DNA of 14,600 nt from JBFJWU01 sp041623475 [NCBI: bacterium] (GTDB lineage Bacteria > J088). The stretch lies in NCBI GenBank assembly GCA_041623475.1, contig JBFJWU010000040.1:1-14600 (forward strand). The letters run 5' to 3'. Shown piece by piece: positions 6,499-13,219 of the stretch (position 1 is its first letter; the number at the start of each line of letters is the position of its first letter). Under the pieces are notes generated by a model. It had not been told where the DNA came from. It made no database searches and was given only the letters and a program-made list of their open reading frames with translations. The translations under genes and the position numbers were made by a program.

Positions 6499-8571
6499 TT
6501 AACGTCGCCGTACGTTTCGAACGCCTTTCAGCTTCTGCAATTCTGACATTACCCGATCCAGTTCTTCGCGACTGGATACCACGACCGAAATTGTTCCTTC
6601 GGCCGCGCCCTCGCGACTGGTCCGAATCGATGTTTCGACAATATTGATCCGTCTGTCGCTGATGGCCTTGCCGATCTTGCCGAGGATACCCGGTGTATCG
6701 TCGACCTCGATCGCCAGTTGGACAGTCTGAGCTGAATCGTTAGCCACGCTGCGTCCCCAGTGGGCATCAACCAGCCGGTCCGGATTGCCATTCTTGACGT
6801 GGGGGCAATCAACCTTGTGAATTCTGATGCCCTTGCCGGCGCGAATATAACCAACGATATCGTCACCTGGCAATGGGCTGCAGCAGCCCGCAATATTTGT
6901 CTCGATCCCCGCCATTCCATCGACGACCAGTCCCGGGCTGCCCGACGATTCGCCGCGACTGGAACGGCGCAGCAACCGTTCCAGGGCAGGCAGGAAACCG
7001 CCATCGCGGGCAACCGTGTCGTCCGCATCGGGATCCAGCGCTGCGTGCAGGCGAGCAGGCGTAATCCGGCCATATCCCAACGCCAGCATCAGGGCATCGA
7101 CATCACGAACCCCCAGTTCTTTGAGTACGGTGCCTGCTTCCGGTGAACCGACCCAGCGCCGTCGTTCCCTGTGGGTGCTGTGTTCTCGCAGTGCCTGGTC
7201 CAGCAGGCCGGCGCCAACGCTGGCAGCGTTTTCGCGTTCCTGGCGATTGAGCCACGCCCGGATTTTCTGCCTGGCACTGGACGTCTTGACTATATTCAGC
7301 CAGTTTCGCCGTGGATTCTGTCCCGACTGGGTCAGGATTTCGACGATATCGCCGGTAGCCAGACGATGGTCCAACGTGACAATCTTGCCGTTGACCTTGG
7401 CGCCCTGGGTCTGGTGTCCGACTTCGGTATGGATCTTGTACGCAAAATCCAGGGCCGTTGATCCAGCGGGCAGGTCAATGACATCGCCACCGGGTGTAAA
7501 CACATAGACTTCGTCAGCGAACAAGTCAATCTTGACGGCTTCGAGGAACTGTTCCGAATCGGCCAGTTCCTTGTGCCAGTCGTACAGTTGCCGCAGCCAC
7601 TGGAAATTCTGCTGATCCTCCGGTCGTGCCGCCTCTACATCCTTGTAGCTCCAGTGGGCGGCAACACCCATTTCAGCGACCAGGTGCATGGCGCGGGTCC
7701 GAATCTGAATTTCGATCGGCCGTCCCTCGGGACCGATCAGCGTCGTGTGCAGGCTCTGGTAGCGATTGGCCTTGGGCATCGCGATATAGTCCTTGATACG
7801 TCCGGGAATCGGAGTCCAGACGCTGTGCACCAGTCCCAGGACTTCATAACACTGGGGAAGATCCGGGACGATAATCCGAAAGGCGATCAAGTCGTACATT
7901 TGCTCAACCGGAACGCCGCGTTCGTTCATCTTGCGAAAGATCGAATAGAGGTTCTTGGGACGGCCCGACACATTGGCCTCAACGCCAGCCTCGCTCAGGA
8001 TCCGGTCGAGTTCAACGACCACGCTGCGAATATATTTGTCGTGTTCTCTTTGACGATCGCGGACCTTGTCAGCCAGGTCGTGATACTGCTCGGGATGCAG
8101 GAACCGAAACGAAAGGTCCTCCAGTTCGGTTTTGACCCACTGGATTCCCAGGCGACCTGCCACTGGCGCATACAGGTCAAGGGTTTCGCGGGCTATCGCC
8201 TGCCGTTTGTCCTCGGGCATGAACTCCAGCGTCCGCATGTTGTGCAATCGATCTGCCAGCTTGATCAGGATGACTCGCAGGTCGCGGGCCATGGCAACAA
8301 ACATCTTGCGAACATTCTCAGCCTGTCGGCGGGCCTTGGATGTGAAGCTGATCTTGCTGAGTTTGGTAACCGCATCGACCAGTTCTGTGACCACCGAACC
8401 AAACGTGTCGATCAGGTCATCGTGTGTGGCCCAGGTGTCTTCGATTGTATCGTGCAGCAACCCCGCTGCGACGGTCGCATGGTCAGAGTTCAAAAGCGTC
8501 AGGATATAGGCGACCCACAAGGGGTGGTTCAGATAGGGTTCGCCACTGCTGCGAACCTGGCCCTGGTGCAC
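6499..8571 (-). CDS. spoT: Bifunctional (p)ppGpp synthetase/hydrolase, SpoT/Rel type (start uncertain, probably extends to about 8658)
   Basis: Makes and degrades the alarmone (p)ppGpp. From the GTG at 8571 (690 residues): HD hydrolase domain with HP (16-17), HD (40-41) and ED (44-45); synthetase domain with RIKD (258-261, the RxKD form of bifunctional enzymes, not the RelA ExDD form), YQSLHTT and EIQIRT (287-292); TGS domain about 351-410; a Cys/His-rich region with AGCCSPLPGD (561-570) and HKVDCPH (585-591); C-terminal ACT domain about 615-690. Both activities look intact. The GTG is probably not the true start: the frame continues upstream with DLVYKAYVYSARVHQGQ, a conserved SpoT helix, yet no ATG, GTG or TTG occurs in frame back to a stop at 8938-8940. 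ATA at 8658 (GGGA ten bases upstream) or ATT at 8667 are possible. It lies downstream of rpoZ, as in the widespread rpoZ-spoT arrangement. Confidence 0.93.
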   Translation of the reverse strand: MHQGQVRSSGEPYLNHPLWVAYILTLLNSDHATVAAGLLHDTIEDTWATHDDLIDTFGSVVTELVDAVTKLSKISFTSKARRQAENVRKMFVAMARDLRVILIKLADRLHNMRTLEFMPEDKRQAIARETLDLYAPVAGRLGIQWVKTELEDLSFRFLHPEQYHDLADKVRDRQREHDKYIRSVVVELDRILSEAGVEANVSGRPKNLYSIFRKMNERGVPVEQMYDLIAFRIIVPDLPQCYEVLGLVHSVWTPIPGRIKDYIAMPKANRYQSLHTTLIGPEGRPIEIQIRTRAMHLVAEMGVAAHWSYKDVEAARPEDQQNFQWLRQLYDWHKELADSEQFLEAVKIDLFADEVYVFTPGGDVIDLPAGSTALDFAYKIHTEVGHQTQGAKVNGKIVTLDHRLATGDIVEILTQSGQNPRRNWLNIVKTSSARQKIRAWLNRQERENAASVGAGLLDQALREHSTHRERRRWVGSPEAGTVLKELGVRDVDALMLALGYGRITPARLHAALDPDADDTVARDGGFLPALERLLRRSSRGESSGSPGLVVDGMAGIETNIAGCCSPLPGDDIVGYIRAGKGIRIHKVDCPHVKNGNPDRLVDAHWGRSVANDSAQTVQLAIEVDDTPGILGKIGKAISDRRINIVETSIRTSREGAAEGTISVVVSSREELDRVMSELQKLKGVRNVRRR

Positions 8572-8762
8572 ACGGGCACTGTAGACATACGCCTTGTAGA
8601 CCAGATCGACATCGGCATCCGGATCATACTCCAGAAGTGAATCAACGATGTCCGATATTCGAACAATTTCCCGGGATTTTGCAGAAAAACGATCAGCGTG
8701 CGGCGTCGAATGGACGCCGGATTCGACCGCCCGCTGGCGGGACTCGGCCGCCGGCTCGCCAG

Positions 8763-8978
8763 TCAGGACTCGGCCGGCTTCCCGGTCTGTTCGGGGGCGA
8801 TGACTTCGACACCACTGCTGGCGATCTCGCGCAGGGCAGTAACGACTTCCTTGTTCTTGCAGCGAACCAGGGGCCGTGCGCCTTGGTGCAACTGCCGGGA
8901 CCGCTTGGCCGCAGCAACTACCAATCCGAACCGGTTGTCAATCTTGTCCAGACAATCATCAATTGTTACTCGAGCCAT
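8763..8978 (-). CDS. rpoZ: RNA polymerase omega subunit
   Basis: Small assembly subunit of RNA polymerase, which also contributes to a (p)ppGpp-binding site in proteobacteria. The 71 residues start [21 protein letters not shown], almost the textbook omega N-terminus, and include the conserved [12 protein letters not shown] helix. The ATG at 8978 is preceded by an AGG four bases away and GGGA further up. A longer in-frame extension to 9119 has no family support. It is the first gene of an rpoZ-spoT unit, and the spoT frame already runs open through the end of rpoZ in the -1 register. No guanylate kinase gene (gmk) lies upstream, unlike E. coli. Confidence 0.95.
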   Translation of the reverse strand: MARVTIDDCLDKIDNRFGLVVAAAKRSRQLHQGARPLVRCKNKEVVTALREIASSGVEVIAPEQTGKPAES

Positions 8979-9074
8979 CGTACCTGTTCCCGTCCAATCG
9001 GAATCTGCCTGGCAGTTTCCGTAAATGGCAATAATCCGCCCTGGTTTTCGCACACCTGCTGTCGAAAACCGGAC

Positions 9075-9103
9075 GGAACCTGTTAATCTGGTAGTTAGTG
9101 TAA
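9075..9103 (+). promoter_or_regulatory. Candidate ECF-type promoter for the sigma/anti-sigma operon
   Basis: GGAACCT (9075-9081), 16 bases, then GTGTAA (9098-9103) resembles the RpoE-type pattern GGAACTT-N15/16-GTCTAA. Autoregulation of ECF sigma genes from such promoters is common, which makes the location plausible. The -10 half is not exact. The predicted start is near 9110. Confidence 0.3.
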
Positions 9104-9126
9104 CGAATACAGCTGGCAAATTGCAA
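9097..9126 (-). promoter_or_regulatory. Candidate sigma70 promoter for rpoZ-spoT
   Basis: On the minus strand TTGCAA (9121-9126), an 18-base spacer and TACACT (9097-9102) resemble a moderate housekeeping promoter. The leader to rpoZ would be about 110 bases. It overlaps the candidate ECF promoter on the other strand. Both are predictions by eye with four of six matches each, so confidence is low. Confidence 0.3.
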
Positions 9127-9176
9127 TTTTGCGCGATCTGCGGGAACCATTTCCCGGCAACGCGGTCGAAAAAGGT

Positions 9177-9827
9177 ATGCAGAACTTGGTTTCAAAACCA
9201 CCAGAACCGCCCCAGAGTCCCGGTGAATCACGGATCAGATCCGTTGAGGCAACCGACGAACAGTTGGTCGCGCGCGTTCTCGGTGGGCAAATGGATGCCT
9301 TTGACGACATTGTTCGTCGTTACCAGGATCGCCTGTTTAACTTTTGCCTGCGTTACACCGGTAATCCGGCCGACGCAGAGGAAATTGTCCAGGAAACATT
9401 CCTGAAAGCCTATCGGGCGCTGAAGCGCTTTCGCGGCGATTCCAAGTTTTCGACCTGGCTGTTCCAGATTTCCAAGAACCTGTGCATCAACCGATTCCAT
9501 CGCAAGCGGCGAAGAATGGAAAATCGCCACGTCAGCATTCAGGAAACGAACGATGACCAGTCCCCGGTTTATCAGCTGGAAAGTGACGACCCGTCGCCAC
9601 AGGACAACGTCCTGCAGAACGAACTGAATGAACAATTGGCACAGGCGATTTCTGAACTGGACAGCCACTATCGCGCTGCACTCGTGCTGCGTGATGTCGA
9701 GGGACTCGACTATTCGGAAATTTCCTCGATCCTGAAGGTACCTGTCGGGACCGTAAAAAGTCGTATCCATCGCGGGCGTACGGAATTGCAGAAGATCCTG
9801 GCACCCGTATTGGACGGTCAATTGTGA
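9177..9827 (+). CDS. ECF-type RNA polymerase sigma factor (RpoE-like)
   Basis: Directs RNA polymerase to a stress regulon. Counting 216 residues from the ATG at 9177, region 2 spans about 26-98 with [21 protein letters not shown] and the diagnostic [14 protein letters not shown]. Region 4 lies near 145-205 with [18 protein letters not shown] and the helix-turn-helix [24 protein letters not shown]. There is no region 3, as expected for ECF factors. The start is uncertain: the AAAGG before ATG 9177 is too close, and an in-frame TTG at 9186 has that AAAGG about ten bases upstream. A TTG at 9129 is also possible. The linker between regions 2 and 4 (about residues 118-140) is acidic. The gene overlaps the following anti-sigma gene by four bases, a standard cognate-pair arrangement. 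Confidence 0.93.
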   Translation: MQNLVSKPPEPPQSPGESRIRSVEATDEQLVARVLGGQMDAFDDIVRRYQDRLFNFCLRYTGNPADAEEIVQETFLKAYRALKRFRGDSKFSTWLFQISKNLCINRFHRKRRRMENRHVSIQETNDDQSPVYQLESDDPSPQDNVLQNELNEQLAQAISELDSHYRAALVLRDVEGLDYSEISSILKVPVGTVKSRIHRGRTELQKILAPVLDGQL

Positions 9828-10501
9828 CAGCCTGCGCACGTTTCCGGCGCCGGTTTTCCGATATTTTCGAAGGCGAGCTTGAACCCAAGGGCCTGAAAGA
9901 ATTTCATCGCCACCTGGACGGGTGCCCCACCTGTCGCCACGACTGGGAACAATTCAAAGGGACGATGTCCGCGTTGCATGACTTACCGCGGGCATCACTG
10001 TCCGAGTTCGCGGGTGCAAAGATGCGGCGTGAGCTGACGCGGCAATTGTATTTCCCGCAGGCCGAATCCCGCCGATTCCCCCGTTCAGCCGGCATGGCAG
10101 CAGCGGCAATGTTATTGATCTCATTTGGTTTTGTCATCGGGCAACAGGCGCCCCCGGCCACAGATACGCTTCGCATCCTGCAGGCGTTGCCGGACCCCGA
10201 CCCGGAGGTCCGACTGCGAGACAGTCGGACGGGCGGCTGGATGAATGTTGAAGACCTGGCGTCGGACATCCTGCGAAAACGGCGCGCGTATACGCTGGTG
10301 CCAAGGGTACGTGCGCCATTGACGTCGGTTGCCGCCGACCTGCGGCGCGACCATCAGGAAATTGTCCGCGGCTTGACAGCACGTGGTGTTGGCGTTGATT
10401 CGGTTCAATTTCTTGCGCCAGTTACCGTCAACGAGTCGTTGCTGGACGGCCCTGAAGTCGAATTCTGGGTTCAGGAAGCCAGCCTGGACAGCTACCGCTG
10501 A
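9824..10501 (+). CDS. Zinc-finger (ZAS) transmembrane anti-sigma factor
   Basis: Probably binds and holds the adjacent ECF sigma factor at the inner membrane. The 225 residues begin at a GTG overlapping the sigma stop (GTGA), implying coupled translation. The N-terminal cytoplasmic part has the zinc motif H30-x3-C34-x2-C37 (HLDGCPTC) of the ZAS/putative zinc-finger family. One transmembrane helix lies at about 89-106 (AGMAAAAMLLISFGFVIG), and a periplasmic domain of about 120 residues follows, for which I recognise no fold. Signal-induced regulated proteolysis, as for RseA, is a reasonable expectation, but no protease-site motif is evident. The periplasmic part would be the signal-sensing region. 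Confidence 0.88.
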   Translation: MTACARFRRRFSDIFEGELEPKGLKEFHRHLDGCPTCRHDWEQFKGTMSALHDLPRASLSEFAGAKMRRELTRQLYFPQAESRRFPRSAGMAAAAMLLISFGFVIGQQAPPATDTLRILQALPDPDPEVRLRDSRTGGWMNVEDLASDILRKRRAYTLVPRVRAPLTSVAADLRRDHQEIVRGLTARGVGVDSVQFLAPVTVNESLLDGPEVEFWVQEASLDSYR

Positions 10502-10509
10502 TCCGTTCG

Positions 10510-10528
10510 CCCGGCAACCGGGTAAAAT
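10510..10528 (+). promoter_or_regulatory. CCCGG/CCGGG hairpin followed by a TAAAAT -10-like box
   Basis: CCCGG-CAA-CCGGG (10510-10522) is a perfect five-pair inverted repeat, directly followed by TAAAAT (10523-10528). A start about seven bases on would fall almost at the ATG at 10537. No convincing -35 is seen. It may be a promoter with an operator-like repeat for the guanylyltransferase gene; a short attenuating hairpin is unlikely, as no T-run follows. Confidence 0.25.
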
Positions 10529-10536
10529 CGTTGGAT

Positions 10537-11529
10537 ATGGAATTATTTACTGTCCTGCCTGTCGGCGGCGCGGGCTCGCGACTATCGCCCGTCACTGTGT
10601 TCGGTCCGCCCAAACCATTACTGAGGATGCCCGATCCCTGCGGCGACCCGTTGATCGTCCAGGCGCTGAAGCGAATGAACGGCATCGTGCCGCCGGGCAA
10701 CAGGACCATGGTCCTGTCGGCCCAGATGCACGACGCGTTCAAGGAATCGGGACTGATCCCGGCGGATGTTCAGTCCACCGTCGAACCAGGAGCAAGGGGC
10801 ACCGGTCCCGCACTGCTGATCGGCGCGCGCTGGGTCGCCGAACGGAACCCGGACGGCATTATCGTTAATGCCCCTGCTGACCATTTTATTGATGATGTCC
10901 AGGCGTTTCAGGAGGCAGTTGCGATTGCCGCCGAACTGGCCGTCAGGGGATACCTGGTCCTGTTTGGGGTGCCACCGCAGCAGCCGGACCCGGGCTATGG
11001 CTATATTCTGCCGGGCACGGATCTGCACGGGTTTGGACACCGGGTTCGTGGATTTCGCGAAAAACCTGATGCTGACGAAGCCAACGCGCTGATCGCCGAC
11101 GGAGCCTTGATCAATTCTGGAATTTTCGTCTGGAAGGCAGAAACGTTTATCCGCGCCAACGAAGACCTGCGCCCGGACTGGGCCGCCGGCGTCACCAGCC
11201 CGAATCCGGACCCGCAGAGCTTTCTGTCGTTGGAATCGGGCAGTGTTGATGACGAGATCCTCGAAAAAGCCGTTGATCGACTGGCCGTCGTGCCGATGCC
11301 CTGCATCTGGGACGATGTCGGCACCTGGCCCCGGCTGCACGAACGAATGATCGAAATGAAACTGCTGACAACGGATTCGGGATTGGGATGGCAGAACCAG
11401 GTGCCGGCTGGTGACTCAGCCCCGGGGGCCGGGCAGTTCCGGATCCGGCTTGACGGCAGGGAATGGAGCGGCTCACTGGAACAGTTGTCCCGACTGCACA
11501 CGGACTATGACCATTTCGAACTGGTTTAG
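10537..11529 (+). CDS. Mannose-1-phosphate guanylyltransferase (GDP-mannose pyrophosphorylase)
   Basis: Converts mannose-1-phosphate and GTP to GDP-mannose, the donor for mannosylated lipopolysaccharide or exopolysaccharide. The 330-residue protein carries the sugar-nucleotidyltransferase signature GGAGSRLSP (10-18) with PKPLL, then EPGARGTGPA, NAPADHFID, the FREKP motif, NSGIFVW and WDDVGTW, a set specific for mannose-1-phosphate guanylyltransferases. No C-terminal phosphomannose isomerase domain is present, so it is monofunctional and of short type. The ATG at 10537 is chosen because the fold begins MELFTVLPVGG; an in-frame TTG at 10531 would add two residues. No Shine-Dalgarno sequence is visible. 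It lies 35 bases after the anti-sigma gene, so read-through from the sigma operon is possible, although a local promoter is suggested by TAAAAT at 10523. Confidence 0.9.
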   Translation: MELFTVLPVGGAGSRLSPVTVFGPPKPLLRMPDPCGDPLIVQALKRMNGIVPPGNRTMVLSAQMHDAFKESGLIPADVQSTVEPGARGTGPALLIGARWVAERNPDGIIVNAPADHFIDDVQAFQEAVAIAAELAVRGYLVLFGVPPQQPDPGYGYILPGTDLHGFGHRVRGFREKPDADEANALIADGALINSGIFVWKAETFIRANEDLRPDWAAGVTSPNPDPQSFLSLESGSVDDEILEKAVDRLAVVPMPCIWDDVGTWPRLHERMIEMKLLTTDSGLGWQNQVPAGDSAPGAGQFRIRLDGREWSGSLEQLSRLHTDYDHFELV

Positions 11530-11569
11530 CCACGCGGCGCGGTGAATTCTGGCGCACAACCGGCTAAAC
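11524..11569. repeat. 8-base inverted repeat GTTTAGCC / GGCTAAAC
   Basis: GTTTAGCC (11524-11531) and GGCTAAAC (11562-11569) are perfect reverse complements separated by 30 bases. The left arm contains the TAG stop of the guanylyltransferase gene; the right arm contains a TAAACT that could serve as a -10 box for the next gene. It may be an operator pair, a 3' structure or coincidence. Confidence 0.3.
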
Positions 11570-11619
11570 TGCATGACTTCGGTGGCCGTCTGGCCGCAAC
11601 CTGACAAGGAGCACACAAA

Positions 11620-11862
11620 ATGAGAGACCAGCTTCTGGGCCTCAGCTATGCGATGTTGGCAACGGGCGTGATCCTGACCGTTGCCGAGTTACTGATCCTT
11701 GATTCGGCCGTCTTTGCCAAGGTAGCACCGTTCGTAATCGGACCGTTGGTCGCCGGCGCAGCTGGCGTCTATGTCCTCAAGTTTCGTGGTGGAGCCACTT
11801 CAGTCGCACCGACAGCAACCAGCGACGAGCCGGCCGTTCAGGAATCTTCGGAAGACGCCTGA
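11620..11862 (+). CDS. Small two-helix membrane protein of unknown function
   Basis: I do not recognise this 80-residue protein. A strong AAGGAG lies eight bases before the ATG, which supports real translation. Two hydrophobic segments (about 7-29, LGLSYAMLATGVILTVAELLI, and 34-53, VAPFVIGPLVAGAAGVYVL) are followed by a short basic KFRGG and a hydrophilic Thr/Ser/Glu-rich tail ending ESSEDA. It would be an inner-membrane hairpin with the tail outside the bilayer. The gene lies 90 bases after the guanylyltransferase gene. Its last 25 bases overlap the convergent sugar dehydrogenase gene and form an inverted repeat. Confidence 0.75.
   Translation: MRDQLLGLSYAMLATGVILTVAELLILDSAVFAKVAPFVIGPLVAGAAGVYVLKFRGGATSVAPTATSDEPAVQESSEDA
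11838..11862. repeat. Imperfect inverted repeat forming the overlap of two convergent genes
   Basis: TCAGG-aa-TCTT-CGG-AAGA-cg-CCTGA is a hairpin with nine pairs and a 2x2 internal mismatch. Its ends are exactly the two stop codons: TGA of the small membrane protein (11860-11862) and TGA of the dehydrogenase on the other strand (11838-11840). It could shape the 3' ends of both mRNAs, but no T-tract follows on either side. Confidence 0.45.
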
Positions 11863-13112
11863 TCCCGGGCTCCGCGCAGCTGGTAGATGTTGCCCGAATC
11901 GTAATCGCCTGCATATATCCTGCCCGTCGCATCCCGACCGAATGTTGAGATCAATATCGGCCATTTCCCCAACGCCAGGGCCGCCCCGGCCGTAACCGCC
12001 TGGGCTCGGTCCGCTGGCAACGAAATCGCCCACAACCGACCCGAGACAAAATCACCAAACACATAGCTGCCAACCAGGTCCGGCACCCCTGCCATCAGGA
12101 TGTAACCACCGGTGATTGATGAACCATCGTCCCGGCCATATTCGTAGACAGGCCCAACCAATCCTGCAGACTGGCACTTTTCCTGCGGCGCAAAACAACG
12201 GGATCCCTCCCGAAAACGCCACCCCAGGTTGTCACCCGGTTCGACAATCGAAATTTCTTCCCACTTGTACTGGCCGACATCGGCCACAATCATCCTGCCG
12301 TCCAGGCCGAAACTGAATCGCCACGGGTTTCGCAGTCCAATTGCCCAGGTTCCCGGCAGGTACGCGGCATCGCCGGCAAAGGGTCCATCCGGCGCCGGCG
12401 GATACGGCCCGCCCGGGCGCGAAATATCCAGCCGGAAGATGGATCCCAGCGCGGTCAGGGGGTTCTGTCCATGGTTGTGGGGGTCTTCGCGCCAGCCGCC
12501 GTCTCCCAACCCGAAATACAGGTACCCGTCAGGACCGACCGCCAACTGCCCGGCATTATGGTTGCTGTATGGCTGCTCAATTTCGAAAACCAGCTGGACG
12601 AACGAAACATTGTCGGGCCTTCCAGGATTGATCCACGACAGCTGCCACTCTTCGATTCGAGTCCAAATCCGGCCCGCGTTTTCAATATTGCGGTGCAAAA
12701 ACAGTCGGCCGTCGTTATCGATGTTCGGCGCCAGGGCCGCGCCCAGCAGGCCCATCTCGGAATCGGTCACGACATCCAGGCGAGCAAGCTCTCGCGACGT
12801 TCCTTCGGCTATGTCGAGGTAGTGGACGCTGCCCTGTTTCGTCAACGCGATCGCCCGATGGTCCGAGCCGGGGAAAAACTGGATATCTGTGATCTGTGGC
12901 AGGCCCGAGGCCACCCTGACCAGTTCAACCGGAATCCGGACACGGGTTCTATCCGTGCCAACAAATGCAGGATCCCGTAATACAACCTGGTCCCGGTCGG
13001 CCGCAGAGTCCGGCTCATATTCGGGGCTGAACAGCCGGATCGCCGTATTGCGAACTTCGGTGCAGGCAACAGAAGACGCCGTTGCCAGCAACAGCAAAAG
13101 CAGATGTTTCAT
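11838..13112 (-). CDS. PQQ-dependent sugar dehydrogenase-like lipoprotein (GSDH / HHIP-like beta-propeller)
   Basis: Probable periplasmic oxidoreductase of the glucose/sorbosone dehydrogenase family (related to E. coli YliI), which oxidises aldose sugars using pyrroloquinoline quinone. The 424 residues start with a signal peptide ending SVAC (Cys17), a plausible though imperfect lipobox; residue +2 is Thr, so outer-membrane sorting would be expected. Family motifs: SNHNAGQLAVGPDG (183-196), DGYLYFGLGDGG (195-206), GLRNPWRFSF (259-268), ADVGQYKWEEI (277-287) and GSYVFGDFVSGRLW (348-361). Two cysteines (306, 313) may form a disulfide. The substrate is unknown, and PQQ binding is assumed from the family. 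No PQQ synthesis genes are in the window. The ATG at 13112 has no clear ribosome-binding site. It converges on, and overlaps, the small membrane protein gene by 25 bases. Confidence 0.88.
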   Translation of the reverse strand: MKHLLLLLLATASSVACTEVRNTAIRLFSPEYEPDSAADRDQVVLRDPAFVGTDRTRVRIPVELVRVASGLPQITDIQFFPGSDHRAIALTKQGSVHYLDIAEGTSRELARLDVVTDSEMGLLGAALAPNIDNDGRLFLHRNIENAGRIWTRIEEWQLSWINPGRPDNVSFVQLVFEIEQPYSNHNAGQLAVGPDGYLYFGLGDGGWREDPHNHGQNPLTALGSIFRLDISRPGGPYPPAPDGPFAGDAAYLPGTWAIGLRNPWRFSFGLDGRMIVADVGQYKWEEISIVEPGDNLGWRFREGSRCFAPQEKCQSAGLVGPVYEYGRDDGSSITGGYILMAGVPDLVGSYVFGDFVSGRLWAISLPADRAQAVTAGAALALGKWPILISTFGRDATGRIYAGDYDSGNIYQLRGARDQASSEDS

Positions 13113-13155
13113 TCATTCAAATTAGCATTGATCGTCGGACCAGGAACGCCGTACA

Positions 13156-13187
13156 GCCCGGCACCGGGCCTGGCAAACGTCTAAAAT
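13156..13187 (+). promoter_or_regulatory. GCCCG/CGGGC hairpin and TAAAAT box upstream of the AEC transporter
   Basis: GCCCG-GCAC-CGGGC (13156-13169) is a perfect five-pair inverted repeat, and TAAAAT follows at 13182-13187, 32 bases before the ATG at 13220. The arrangement echoes that at 10510-10528 (CCCGGCA(A)CCGGG then TAAAAT). No good -35 is visible. The promoter call is tentative. Confidence 0.25.
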
Positions 13188-13219
13188 GGTCCCGAAACGC
13201 CTGTCTACCGGAGCCCTGA

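Noticed and set aside
7573-8640. A 355-codon open frame on the plus strand opposite spoT
   Set aside because: It lies wholly antisense to spoT, whose domain motifs are continuous; the translation has no recognisable motif. Long antisense frames are expected from the codon bias of this GC-rich DNA.
8766-8940. Programmed -1 frameshift producing an omega-SpoT fusion
   Set aside because: Not excluded, but the overlap shows no X-XXY-YYZ slippery heptamer in the rpoZ frame and no obvious stimulatory structure, so it is kept only as an alternative in the spoT finding.
8979-9119. Extension of rpoZ upstream to give a 118-residue protein
   Set aside because: The omega family begins at [11 protein letters not shown], and the ATG at 8978 has an AGG just upstream; the added residues look like translated leader.
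9143-9167. A second GGAAC...CGGTC ECF-like pair upstream of the sigma gene
   Set aside because: The spacing (14 bases) is short and the predicted start would fall at or after the likely start codon.
10618-11340. A 240-codon minus-strand frame opposite the guanylyltransferase gene
   Set aside because: The sense strand carries all guanylyltransferase motifs; the antisense product shows none.
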